A DNA stretch of 64,000 bases from Hansfordia pulvinata (lineage: Eukaryota > Ascomycota > Sordariomycetes > Xylariales). Below are positions 37,117-48,479 of the stretch, one piece after another. The notes below the pieces were generated by a model, which worked only from the letters and a program-made list of their open reading frames with translations, searched no databases and had not been told where the DNA came from. Made by a program: the position numbers and the translations under genes. Where the stretch lies: positions 744,001-808,000 of the forward strand of contig BJKQ01000010.1 in the NCBI GenBank assembly GCA_006538405.1, given 5' to 3'. Position 1 is the first letter of the stretch. Every line of letters begins with the position of its first letter.

Positions 37117-39628
37117 CTAGCGGCTCGACATGCGCCCAATGCTGAACACACCCACAATCACCACCGCCAGCGTCACAATGGCGCCCGGCAGCAGAAGCTC
37201 GTTGGGCACACCCGCAATCACCTGCTCCGGCTCCGAGTGCGACACGGCCTTCTTGCGGCGCCGCACCGTCGAGTAGTCTTCCTCCTCGCTCTCGTCCTCC
37301 TCTTCGTCCTCCTCCACCGGCATCCGCCTTCGGCGCGTCGTGCCCATCGGCATGCTGCTCTCAGTCGGCGTGGCCAGAGGCTCGGGCTGGGGCGCCGCCA
37401 CGGTGACCGGCGGCTCCGACGGGTCGTGCACAAACAGGTCAACCTTCTCCCGGTGACCCTGTCGCGCCAGCAGAATCGCCTCCAGCAAGTCCTGGTCCGT
37501 GGTGATGGACACCGTGTCGCCCTCGTCGTCCAGGTAGCTCATCGCGAAGCCGGTGGGGCTGAGCTTGCCGTCGTCCACTGTGGGTGCGCCGCCGATGGCC
37601 TCAATCTCGCCGCCCAGCTTGCCTGCCACGTTGATGACAAACTGCTCAATGCCCTGGCTAGCAATCACCTGGAGGCGGTGAACCCGGCCGCTGGGGGCCT
37701 TGAACTTGAAAGCAAAGGGAAGCTCGGCCGGAGGCGCGTCGGGTGTGCCGGCCACAAACGACCGGGAAGGCGACTCGATCCCCACATGTGAGGCGCTGTC
37801 ACCGGGCGCAACCGAGTCGTTGATGCGCTCCCGCGTGTGGTCGGGCGACATCAGGGATCGCGACGCCATAGTGCCGTGGTGGTGGCTGCCTTCGCCCGAG
37901 ACCATCGACTCGGTCTCGTTGTCGATGGAGAGCCAGAACTTGTTCCATGCCGGGCCCTCGCCATCGCCCGAGCTCATTGTGTTGACCTGCTCCAGGGTGG
38001 CGTAGGTGAGCTTCAGCACGTCGACCATGCCGACAATCTCGCCCGTGTCGTTCATGACGGGCAGGTTCAGGTAGTGGCCATCTGTGTTGTGGGTTAGTAA
38101 GGAATCAAACCGCTCATCTAGAACCTCAACGTACCATGCATCTTGCGGAGAGCGGCCTGGATGCTCATGTCCATGGGGGCGAAATCTGGGTGAGGGGTCA
38201 TGACCCGGACAACGCTGCAGGTGCCAGGGTCCAAGCCCGGCGCGATGACACGCAGGACAACGTCCTTGCTGGTGAAGATTCCAGTAATCTGGCCTTGGTC
38301 CTGGACAAGCACCGCTGTGGTGTGGTTCTCCTTCATCATGGCCGCAGCCTCCTTGACCGAGGTACGGACGCTCACCGTGGTGGGCGGCATGCCATTGAGC
38401 ACCGACTCGAGGGTGGGGCCCGACATCTTGGAGCGCAGCGCCTCCACGTACTGGATGATCTGCTGAGGCTGGCTGGTGCCGAGTTCGGACTGCACACCCT
38501 CCAGGGCGGCGTAGAGCTTGGTCGAGGAGGCGTAGGCCCTCTCGAGCTTCTCCATGGCGTCGTAGAAGCATTTGGTGATGTCGAGGATACCGGAAATGTC
38601 CTGGTTCTCGTCCATGACGGGAAGGTGGCGGAAACCCTTGCGGACCATGAGATCCAGCGCGTCGGTTGCGCTCGTGTCGGTGCGGGCGCAGAGGGGGTTC
38701 TTGGTCATGATCTCGGCAATGGTGACGTTGTTGGGCTTCTGGCCGTTGCCCACAACGCGGAACGCCAGATCCTTGGCCGTGAAGATGCCGGCAATCCTGT
38801 CGTCGTCGTCGGTGACGAGCACGCAGTCCTCCCGCTTGGCGGCCATGAGCTGCGCGGCCTCGGCTACGGTCGTGTTGGGTTTGATCTGGAGCGCAGGGCT
38901 GGGCTTGAGAGCCAGGACGGTGCCCGGAGGGGCCTTGCGCGAGTGGCGGGCGCGACCAGGCTGGTGCTTCTTCTTGGACAGGTCATTTTCGAGCTTCCGG
39001 CGGATGGCCTTGCGGTAATAGTCAGCTTCCAGCGCGTGTTTGCGTGCTAGGTAGTCGTCGTAGAGACGGGACGAGCGGTCGAGATGGGACATTGCTCTTG
39101 TTCGACAGCAGGTTCATGTGTGATGGTTCAATGGTGGAGGGTCCAGTGTGTGCAGGTGCAGGGAGGCTGTGACAGGCAGGCAGCGTGTCTGTCAAGGGCA
39201 GAAGCGCGGTGGCAGCTGGGACAATCGGATGTGCGTGTGTGTGTTGGGTGCAGCAGATACGGGGCGCAGGCTTGCGAAGAGTGAGGTTTATTTTGAGTAC
39301 ATGCGCGCGCAAATGTGCACGTGAGAGCGGCGGGCACGGATGGCAACAGGGGAGTCACAACAAGGGCATCGGTATATGGATAGGGCGGGCATGAAGAACC
39401 AGGTGGTAGACGGCTTACCTCGTCGCGCTTGGACTGCTTCTGACGGCTGGCACTGACCCCGGAGGCAGCCTCGCTGGGGGGCGGTTGCTGGTGAGTGTTG
39501 CTGTGGCCCTCGAGCACGGGTCGGGGGATGTTGGAATTGGCGGGCGGAGCGGCAGGGCTGCCGGTGTTGAAGGGGATCTGGCCACGGTTCGATGCCCGGC
39601 TGGGCGTACCTCTCATGGTTCCCGACAT
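37117..39628 (-). CDS. CBS and PB1 domain protein with C-terminal membrane anchor (Mug70-like)
   Basis: Four CBS motifs in two Bateman modules, then a PB1 domain and a C-terminal hydrophobic segment. Exons 39628-39419, 39008-38135 and 38081-37117; introns of 410 nt (phase 0) and 53 nt (phase 1); 682 residues. The first CBS pair covers the GTVLALKPSPALQI to GILDITKCF region, the second ESVLNGMPPTTVSV to VGMVDVLKL. PB1 starts at FAFKFKAPSGRVHRL and includes YLDDEGDTVSITTDQDLLEA, the acidic OPCA-like loop. An acidic linker (EEDEEEDESEEED) precedes the last helix, GAIVTLAVVIVGVFSIG, so the protein is probably tail-anchored. Such proteins are conserved in fungi, S. pombe Mug70 being the one I recall; a CBS pair suggests adenine-nucleotide sensing. 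The large first intron has a CTGAC branch 15 nt before a CAAG acceptor. See the finding on an alternative N-terminus. Confidence 0.92.
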
Positions 39629-42600
39629 TGCATAAAGATGGGAAAATTAGACCGTCGAGTGGTAATCAGGGTTGTTCATGCGGCGGTGGCGGCAACCAGA
39701 GGGCCGGGGCGGATCGGGGTTGGGAGGCGTGGAAGAGCAGATAAAGGGAGAGGGAGAGGAGGGAGAGAGAGAAAAAAAAAAAGAGACCAAGAGAGTCGAA
39801 GAAGCGGTGGACTGGGGGCTAGTGTGGTGGTGAGATGGCGGTTGATCGGACGATGACGACGAGCGAGGCTCGAGACGACGGGCGACGCGATGCCGGGATG
39901 CGGGAGGGCAGCAGATTAGGCGTGAGTCGCGTCAGGAGGACAGCCGGCCGGACAGTGGCCAGTCGAGGGACGACGAGTGGGCTGGCGAAAAGAACAAAGG
40001 GGATGTGCTGGGATGGTCGAGGAGAGGATCCGGGATGTTCCTGGGGTGGGTTCTTGCGGTTGTTTGTGTTCGGGCGACACTCTGCTGGGTTCCGGGGGCT
40101 GGTCGGCACTGAACGGGACGGGTACAAGTCTGCCGTTCGTAATGGTGCGAGTGCACGAGTACAAGCGCCTCGGGCTGCACGTCGAGGTCCGGTACGGATG
40201 TCTGGTACAAGTATCTGTATTGGAGCTGCAGCGGCCGCCAGTCTGCCGTCGAGGCACTTTGACGTACGACCTAGTACATGTCGAAGCTGCAACCCCGTAC
40301 CTATGTACCTGCTTAGGCACGTAGCCGATGACCACGTGCGGACACTGATTTGGGGCAGATGGAGTACTTGGTCAGGTTACTGTCTGCACCATTGCTAGTG
40401 GACGTCTTGCGCGACCCTGGCAAGCATGGAACACGCCTCATCATACGCACCATGTTGCGATACTCATGATTGAATCGGCAATTGACGAACAATACGATTC
40501 AATGGTCAGGTAATTAACCCATCATCTGTCTGCTTTTTGCGTACATGGACTTGCACCGCGTGGCTTCCTGGCACCTGGCACCTGGCCCCTGCACTTTGAA
40601 GTCCTCGGGCCTCCACTGGTCTGTGGTTGCTAGGCAGCTAATCCCAATCCAGCCAGCCCATGTTTGTTGTCTCGGGCCAGACAGTTCCAAGGTTCGACGA
40701 CCATTCCTTGCACCACTTCGACAGTCTCGCAGTCGGTGTCGCTCTTCACGCGCACAGGTCTCTGTGCAACGTCCGGAGCGGACGGGTGTGCGGGGCGATT
40801 CACGGCCACGTCGTGCGGTCAACTCGATAAGCCGTAACACTGCTCGCGTGTCGAGTGCACGTGCGCCGCATAAGGCTGGACCAGGTCGGAGAGAATTCCA
40901 ATCCATGGTCAAGTCGAGACAGCCCGTTTAGTGCATGGAGCGTATCGGGAAGTCGCATATCCCCAACTCGCATACGCGTATTCCCATTCATTTACATACC
41001 ACTTCAGATATCTCGGTGCCTCACGATGGGAGCCAAACCCGAGTTGGACTGGCTGCTGGGCGTCTCGAACGTCCCTCACCGCTGCCTCCACGCCGTGACC
41101 CTGGCACGCCCTGGCCACGGGTGGCTGGGGTCAGGAATAGGCATCCATCACCACCCGCGGTCCCGGACCGCGCACTCGGTCCCGAGATGCCGAGGGGCAA
41201 AAGGCTCCTGAGGGGTTTGCTGGGCCTCGAGACCGGAAGACGTCTTGCTCGTATGTATCACGGGTGGAGGGAGAGAAGAAGGGGATCGAGCACTGCGGCT
41301 GGACCCGAGACTCAGTCAAGAGTCTGGCGCTCGGCTGCTAGGGACAAGAGACGCTGCATGTCTGGCTGACATGAAGCCATGCCATCCATGTCAGCCGCTG
41401 ACAGCGGCTCTGATGAAAGCTATTGTTGATTGCTCTTGTCATGCCGGTCCGTGCTGCTTACACGCACCTCCCTAGACACACACACCTCGCCTGGCCACCC
41501 ACCCCACACTTTGAGCCTCGACGAGACGGGTCCATCTCTATCCACCGTGTCCTATCTGGTTTTTCTATTTGGGTGATAGGGACGCGAGTATATCAGGATG
41601 ACAAGAAGTCCCTCGGGCCGGGTTCCATGACTGGGAGAGACAACACCGTGCTAATGTAGGCAGTAGCCGCAGCCTCGCTTGTCCGACCACTCATGATTAA
41701 GTGAGTCGCTGTCGGCCCGCCTCTTCCTTTGCCTAAATCGATCCCGCAGGCCTGGCCCATGGACGGGCCCGTCTGTTTTCTACTCGCAGGTGGTTAAGGC
41801 CGCAGTAGATTGCAGCTGGTGCGCGACCCTGTCTCCAGATGAGTTGCTGCAGATGCTCCGCCCCGCTGCCGCCCGTCCTGCGGCCTTTCCGCGGCCCAGC
41901 CGCCCTCGAATCACGAGCCCTGTCGGCCTGCCCTCGAACTGCAGATGCGCTCATGCGGGCTCTCGCCGGGCTCTCATTAGTTTGGCCATCAAGCACCGCC
42001 AGAGCCCAGCAGCACGAGCACAGCCTGCCGCCTCGCCCTCCCCCACGGCCAGCCTGACACGCGGGGAGTCTGGGACCCCGGCTGCCCTCGCGAGGCCCTC
42101 TCGTCCAACCGCCGGCCGCCCGACCGCCCGCGACGAGGCCCTGCCGCTGCCGCTAGACTGGCTTTTACCGAGTATACGACCATGCCGCTTCGGCAACCAA
42201 CAAGCCCTGGCCACAACCTGGTCGCGAGCCCGTCGCAAGACCCCAGTGGTGATGCCCCCCTCCCCCGTCTGCCCTCCACGAGTAAAGCTTGGCCTTGGTG
42301 CGGCTGAGGCGGCTGCCTGGCGCCCCGATCCGACATAGCCAGAACCCCGGGCACATCTCTGCTTCCCGCTGCCTCCCTCTGCCCGCGCTTGCCCCTCGAT
42401 CTCTGCGCTTACGGCCGAGCTGCCCTCCATCCCCTCGGCCCTTGCGCTGGCCGCCGGCGCCTTTGGCCGTTGCCAGAGGCCCAGAACCCCAGGGCTCGCA
42501 TGCAGTGCTACGTGCGCGACCAGCGGGGCTCGGCCTCAGCTGAGAAAAGCGGGCGTCGGGACCTTGAGCCGCCGCCCTGGTTCGCCCCAGCCCTACCATG

Positions 42601-42641
42601 TCACGGGTTTGCCCCCGGGGGGTTCAAGGTAGCCGCGTGCA

Positions 42642-42687
<46 letters not shown>

Positions 42688-42936
42688 GTATGTATATATA
42701 TGTGAGATCTGCCCCTCCGGCCTGGTCGAAAAGACGAAGGGGTAACCATTGTGAGTCTCCGAATCCCGCAGCGTGTGTCACGAGTGGCACGATGCTCTGA
42801 ATCCACGGCCTCGACTGCTCCCCAACCCGCCCCTCCGCCCCGCCCCTTTCAATAGCCACCGCGGAACCAACCCGCCGTCGCACCGCTCCCCGGGATCCAG
42901 CAGAGCAGGTCGCACCGCGGAGAAACCCATCCCGCC
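39629..42936. other. Divergent intergenic, 3.3 kb
   Basis: Shared upstream region of the CBS/PB1 gene (minus) and the unknown gene at 42937 (plus). Contains an A-rich tract near 39771-39784 and a (GT)21 microsatellite at 42645-42686. No gene seen. Confidence 0.6.
42645..42686. repeat. (GT)21 microsatellite
   Basis: Perfect GT dinucleotide repeat about 250 bp upstream of the ATG at 42937. Confidence 0.93.
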
Positions 42937-45117
42937 ATGTCGGACCTCGAAATCACCTCGCAGGTCGTGGGCTGGCTGTCGCTGGGCGTCACCACGGTCG
43001 GTCTGGGCGGCCTGATCACGCAGGCCAGCGCCATCAACGCCCAGCTGGACCCCTTCCACGCCAGCCGCACGCCCGAGTACCTCGGCCTCTGGCTTCACCG
43101 GCAGGTAAGCCAGCCTCCCCGCCAGTCCCCCGACTTCCCGGCGACCGGACGGACCCCCGCGTCCCGGCGCCGTCCCGTTCCGGGCGGGCTCTTTCTTTCC
43201 CCAAGCGGCTATCTGTGGGGCCGCTCTCGGCTCGTCCCGACGTCGGCCGGTCCGAGCTGAGCTGGGCTGAGATGGGCTTGGACACCTACCGGGCCCCTCC
43301 CTCCTGACCTGCCTGCATGCCTTGCTGAAACAGTCCATCCATTTTTCCCCTGGCCGTTGACAGCTCGTCGCTCACCGCTGACTGAAAACCCCCGCCAGGC
43401 CCGCTTCCCGTGGTATCGCATCGCCAAGCCGCCGCCCGAGGGCCCCCGGATCGAGGCCAGCATCGTCGTCGGCTTCTGCAGCCTCAACACGGTCCACATC
43501 GCCCGCATCCCGCTGATGCGCCCGACGGGCAAGGCCGGCTGGTCCACCATCCTGGGCATGTTCAACGCCCGGCCGCCGCCCGAGCTGCTGTCGCCGGCGG
43601 CGGCGGCGGCGGCGGCCAAGAAGGACGACGACGACGGCATCGACAGCGCCGAGAAAGGGGGCAGCAGCAACAGCAACCCCTCCTCTCCCCCCTGCGACCC
43701 GGCTACAACGGCGGCGTGGACGAGTCGTTCGGCGGCGCCTGGGAGTCGCTGGAGCGCCGCCCGCTGCACCGCCACCAGACGCTGGCCTGCACCACCATCT
43801 CGCGCGTCACCCTCATCACCATGCTGGCCGCCACCAACGCCCGGCCCGCCTTCCAGTACGTCGACGCCTCGGGCTACCGCGCCGGCTTCGCCTCGTACTG
43901 CGGGCAGTGGTGTAAGTCGTTCCAATCATCACCATTCCTCGTCGGCCGATCCCCCCCTTTTCAGAGACAAGGCAAAGACTAACGCGAGGACCGACCCGCG
44001 CGCAGACATCACCTGGCCCATCGGCCAGGACGCCATCGTCAAGTTCGTCCGCCACGACTCGCTGGGCGACAGCGAGGTGTTCCCCCGCAGCTTCCCGCAG
44101 CGCATCGACCGGTGCGGCCAGATGATGTGCGGCGTCGTCATCTCGTCGTCCAACTCTCCTTCGTCCTCTTCTTCCTCTTCCGCCGCCGACCCCCCGCTCA
44201 AGCTGGCCTTCTGCGGCCGCAAGAGCCCCGGAATCTACCGCCTGCAGCACGCGCCGCGCGGCTTCGAGAACGCCCACGGCGCGCGCCACCTCTTCAACAT
44301 GATGGGCGGGCGCGCCTACGAGGTCGACTTCCTCGAGGCGCGCCCCACCACCATTGCCTCCGTCGGCAGCACCACCACCACCACCGAGGGCGAAGTGGGG
44401 GCAGCAGCAGCAGCAGTAGAACAACAAGAAGAAGAGGTGGTGCTGTCGCTGCCCAGCACGGAGAAGCACGGCGGCGTGCGCATGGTCGTCCCCGCCGCCG
44501 AGGAGGGCCTGCTCCGGCGCGCCCTCGACTGCCTGCCCTGGGCCCGGCTGTCGTGGAGCGTGCACCGCGGCCTGCGCGACGTCCTGCTCGCCTACGCCCG
44601 GCCCCGGGGGGCCGACCGCCGGCGCGCCGAGCTCGCCGCCCTGCTCGCCGCCACCGTGGCCGACCCTTCGGGCGCCGCCCTGCTCACCTCGCGCGGGTGG
44701 GACGCCGAGTTCGTCAGGTCCGCCATGGCGCAGATGGCCTCGTCCGCGGTGCTGGCGGGCGGCGGCAACTCCGGAGACGCGGTGCGCGTGGTCGCGGCCG
44801 TGGCGCTGGAGGCGGCGAGGAAGATGAGGGCTGAGGAGGAGGAGAAGGGGGGAAAGAAGGGGAAGAAGGGCGGGCAGGCGAAGGCGACGACGTCCAAGGC
44901 CACGGAAGGGGAGAAGGACGATGAGGAGGAGGAGAAGGAGGAGGAGGAAGATCTGGCCTGGCTCGACGACGTGACGTGGTGGCGACGCGACCCCGGCGAC
45001 CGGCGGCTCGACGCCGACGGCGTCATCGCCCTGACCAAGGTGTTCGTCCTCGAGTGGAGCATCGAGATCGACTACCAGATGTACCACGACCTGCCCGTCT
45101 CTCTGTATTTTGGGTGA
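42937..45117 (+). CDS. Conserved fungal protein of unknown function, frame interrupted once
   Basis: Exons 42937-43104, 43399-43911 and 44006-45117; introns 294 and 94 nt. The layout looks like a family of fungal proteins without assigned function that I recall only loosely. It opens with a hydrophobic segment (VVGWLSLGVTTVGLGGLITQ), followed by EYLGLWLHRQ and RFPWYRIAKPPPEGP. Later marks are HRHQTLACTTISRVTL, FASYCGQWYITWPIGQ, LAFCGRKSPGIYRL, HLFNMMGGRAYEVDFL, DCLPWARLSWSVHRGLRDVL, and a C-terminus LEWSIEIDYQMYHDLPVSLYFG. Low-complexity inserts (poly-Ala, Ser, Lys/Glu) separate these blocks. The frame breaks in the C6 run 43687-43692; one extra C gives 597 residues and joins PSSPP to LRPGYNGGVDES. 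No catalytic motif seen. Confidence 0.82.
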
Positions 45118-48111
45118 TTTATTTTCGGATTGGGGGCGTCCGTGTGCGGGGTCGGAATTGTGAGGCCCCGGGTTCTCTGTCTCTGCCCAGGCTGGGTCGC
45201 GTTTCTATTTACTTGCAATAATACCCCCTTCTTGTCACGATACTGTCGCCAACGTTGTGCCGATACTTTTGTCGTCGTTTTGGTCGTTACTATGTAGGTC
45301 AGCTGGCTAATTCTGGAAACTCTACTCTCTTGAGTAATGAGCCTTGCAAGACACCTTTGACTCGAGAGCCATGCGGCGGCCGGCGCTTCGAAGACACGGT
45401 AGGCCAACATCATCCACAGAGCTGAAGTAGCCAAAAAGCACGAGTCTGCGGGTCGGTTTTGTCCCTTGCCGACGGTAATGAGCGCTTTTGCTCCGCCAGT
45501 TCTCTTGCCACCCTCACGGATATCTGCCTGCTTGGCGAGGGTTGAGACCCCTGTGTCCGGGTTGACAAGGGGCATCTGAGCAGCCCTGCGGCGAACGTTA
45601 GCGAGGCCTTGGTCGTTGCTGACAGTATCATGGGGGAGGGACCAGTGGCGGGCACTAGTTAGTGACGTGAATAACCCTACACTAGAATCCACGTAAGATG
45701 AGAGGTTTTTGCTTGCTTGCTACTTGGCCCCGTCAGCAAGGAAGGAAAAAAAGGAAAAAAAAAAACTCGCGCTCTCCGAGACGAAAGAGCTGGCCATCCC
45801 CAGCGGGCGATGCGTTTCGCTCACGGTAGGGGAGGACGCACAAGTTCCAAGCCCGTCCCGTCCCCTCCTCCACCGGCAACCGCAGCCGACCTGCGGCCTC
45901 ACGACTCGTTGGCTGCAGCTGTGTCCGCCCTGGCCAGCGCCATCCTCAACCTGCGTCCTGCTCGATAAAGGACGGCCAACAAGCCTGTGAGGCAGCGAGG
46001 TGGCAAGTGCAGTCCCCAGTGTCTGTCGACAACCAGGGGCAGAATCCATACGGCAGCCCCGGTCTCGGGCCCAGTGGCCATCGACTCGCTTAATGCGCCC
46101 CAAGGTTAACAGATCTTACCCCTGCCGTCCACCTGGCCTCCCGGCACTGGCCGCCCAGGGGCGAGGAGCGGAGGGGGGCGTTTTCTCGGCCCCAGCCCTC
46201 CGAGAATCGTCCCCATGCCCCCCACAAAGCCTCCCCAGGGGCTTGCGGTTACCTACTACGTCTCGCCACATGTCTCGGCCGCAGGGCTTGACCGGACAAG
46301 GGCTTTTGTCCGGGCGCTCCCTGAGGGACTGGCTGCGTCTGCTTCGGGAGTCCAAGGTACCTTCCGCCGCCGCCTCGTCCGTAAACGCTGCGTGGGCAGC
46401 GCCTCGGTTCTTCGCGTAAGACCCGGGACAAGAGGGGTCCGGCTGTAGGGCGCGAGGTCCTGGATGGGAAAAAATCTTCTCAGCACCCCTGAACGTGAGA
46501 AGAGGCTGATTACCTACGGATTCGAGTCCAGGAACCGTCAGGTTTGCCAGCTGCTGTTGCGCTGAATAGGGGGGGCTGTTACGCAGCTCGAGCCAAGCAT
46601 ATCTCTCTCTCTCCCTCTCTCCAACTTTGGCAAGCAAACAAGTGCACGCCTACCGGGTGTGATCAAGCTTGACTAGGTACCTAACCTTCCGCGTAGTAAC
46701 TTGAGCTCCGAACGCCCCGCGGCTCGTTCACAGCCCACTGCCTGCTGCCCGCACTGACGAAAGCGGCGTCCTCCCGAGTCTCCCAGCGAGTCTCCAGCGA
46801 GAGCCGCAGGTTTGTCTAGTATTAGTGTTATTAAGTGCTGTAGACATCTTAGGTAAGCCCAGTCGATCTTGGCAGAAGTGCCATCGTGGTCTCGTACCTT
46901 GACACGCCCGTCGAGTGCGGTTCCCCCTGGTAATCCGAAGCGCCCACGTCCCTGTGTCGACGGGCGGGAGCCCCACGGGGAGGCGACATGGCAAGCGAGT
47001 CCGTGACAGATGGAGGAGAAGGAGCCCGCTCTGACCGGAGCACAACGATGCAAACGGAATGGCGAGGTCTCTGGCGTGGCTTCGTCCCGCGCGCCGTCTG
47101 GAAGAGGACATACGTCCGGCAACCCAGAGACCTATATTCAGGCACAAACGAGAGAACTAACTATAGGTTGTGGGTAGGCAAGCAAGGGATTGGCAGAGGC
47201 GACAGGCGGCTGCGCTGTCAAGGACTGCGCCTTGCTGTCAGGCCACGGGAGGAACGAAAGCCAGCGCTGTTCTATCTCGCCCGTAGCGTCCGCTATTTCC
47301 GTCACTCGGCTCTTGGCTCACGACATCCGCCGGAGAAGTTGTTCGCAGGCTGTTCAGGACATCTGTCGAAGCACCTTAAACATCTGCCTAGGTACGTACA
47401 CCTACACCCGACGTGCCTGACCTTGCAACAAGGTGGCCAAAAAGGCCCCAATACCTGACATCGCGCCACAGCGGGGGACTGTCATCCCTCCCTCCCGAGC
47501 ACATGCGACGGGCCAGCGAGGCCATTCCCCCTTCACTCGTGACTGACGCCGCCGTGCTAGCCCGATGCGCTTCGCACGCGGCTCAGGCCACACCGTCGTC
47601 TACCAGGCAGCCTCCTCGGCGGGGACCGTGCCTCCCTCCCTCCGCTCCACTCGGCCCGCAAGCGTGGTTGTTTGCCTTGGGCCCGCCTGAAAAAAAGGTC
47701 GGAGATACCGCTTTGCCTCTCTCCGTCTCTGCCTGCCTCGCATTTTATAGCGTCCAGCACTCGGCGCTTTGGCCTCGTCTCAGTCGCTGCTCGCCACCTC
47801 GCGACCGCTTCGCCTGGCCGCCGAGGGGGGGACCGCTCCGTACCGGAGGCCTGGAGGTCAGGTCCGCCGTGAGTCCGCGAGCGCGGGTCGCGCCGGTCAG
47901 GCCCAGGCCTGCTTCCGCTTCGTCGGCTCGAGGCTTTTCTGTATAAAGAGGCCCGCCTGGCGCCCTGTCTACGTCCTCTTTCTTGTCTCTAGCATACCAC
48001 AACAACAACGACAACAACAACCACCACCCTCACCAAGATAACCACCCTCACCAGCACAGACATCCTCGGCAAAACACCACCTCCTCGCCAACACACCTCA
48101 CACCAGACACC
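45118..48111. other. Intergenic, 3.0 kb, no gene seen
   Basis: No coding frame recognised. The right end is the promoter of the small secreted gene. Confidence 0.6.
47942..47947 (+). promoter_or_regulatory. TATA box of the small secreted-protein gene
   Basis: TATAAA 170 nt upstream of the ATG at 48112, followed by an unstructured CAACAACA-rich leader typical of highly expressed fungal genes. Confidence 0.65.
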
Positions 48112-48479
48112 ATGCAGTTCACCCTCTCCACCCTCCTCGCTGCCGCCTCGGTCCTCCAGGTGGCCGTCTGCGCGCCCCAGCCGGCCGCCGGCTCGCCCGT
48201 GCACATGCAGAAGTGAGTCTTTTCGCCTCCCCCCCCTTCCCTTCTCTTTACCTCGCTTGTTCCCGCCCCCTCTCCCGCCTCTCACTCCCAATCTGACGAT
48301 CAAACCCCTCCAGGCGAGCTTCCCTGAGTGACTGCACCAAGTACTGCGAGCAACACGGGGACTCGGACTCGATGGCATGGGCCACCGCGGCCGACGCTTT
48401 CAAGAATCTGCACGGCGTCGACTGCCACAAGGACCAGCTGAACGGCGTGTACTACAAGCACACCAAGCCCTTCCCCTAG
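48112..48479 (+). CDS. Small secreted protein, Kex2-processed
   Basis: Two exons, 48112-48212 and 48314-48479, phase 2 junction (AA|GTGAGT ... CTCCAG|G), 88 residues. Signal peptide at 1-20 or so (FTLSTLLAAASVLQVAVCA). A short pro-segment ends at Lys-Arg (residues 34-35), the lysine codon being split by the intron, so the mature peptide would be about 53 residues starting ASLSDCTKYC. Only three cysteines remain in it (DCTKYC and VDC), an odd number, which would allow one disulphide and a free thiol or a dimer. No family recognised; small size, signal peptide and KR site would fit an effector-like or signalling peptide, which is inference. The TATA box and A/C-rich leader suggest high or inducible expression. 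Confidence 0.8.

Noticed and set aside
38118..39092. MSHLDRSS as the main start of the CBS/PB1 protein
   Set aside because: The upstream exon (39628-39419) has good coding sequence, a strong GTAAGC donor, and joins in frame to AIRRKLEND with a proper branch site; kept only as a possible alternative start.
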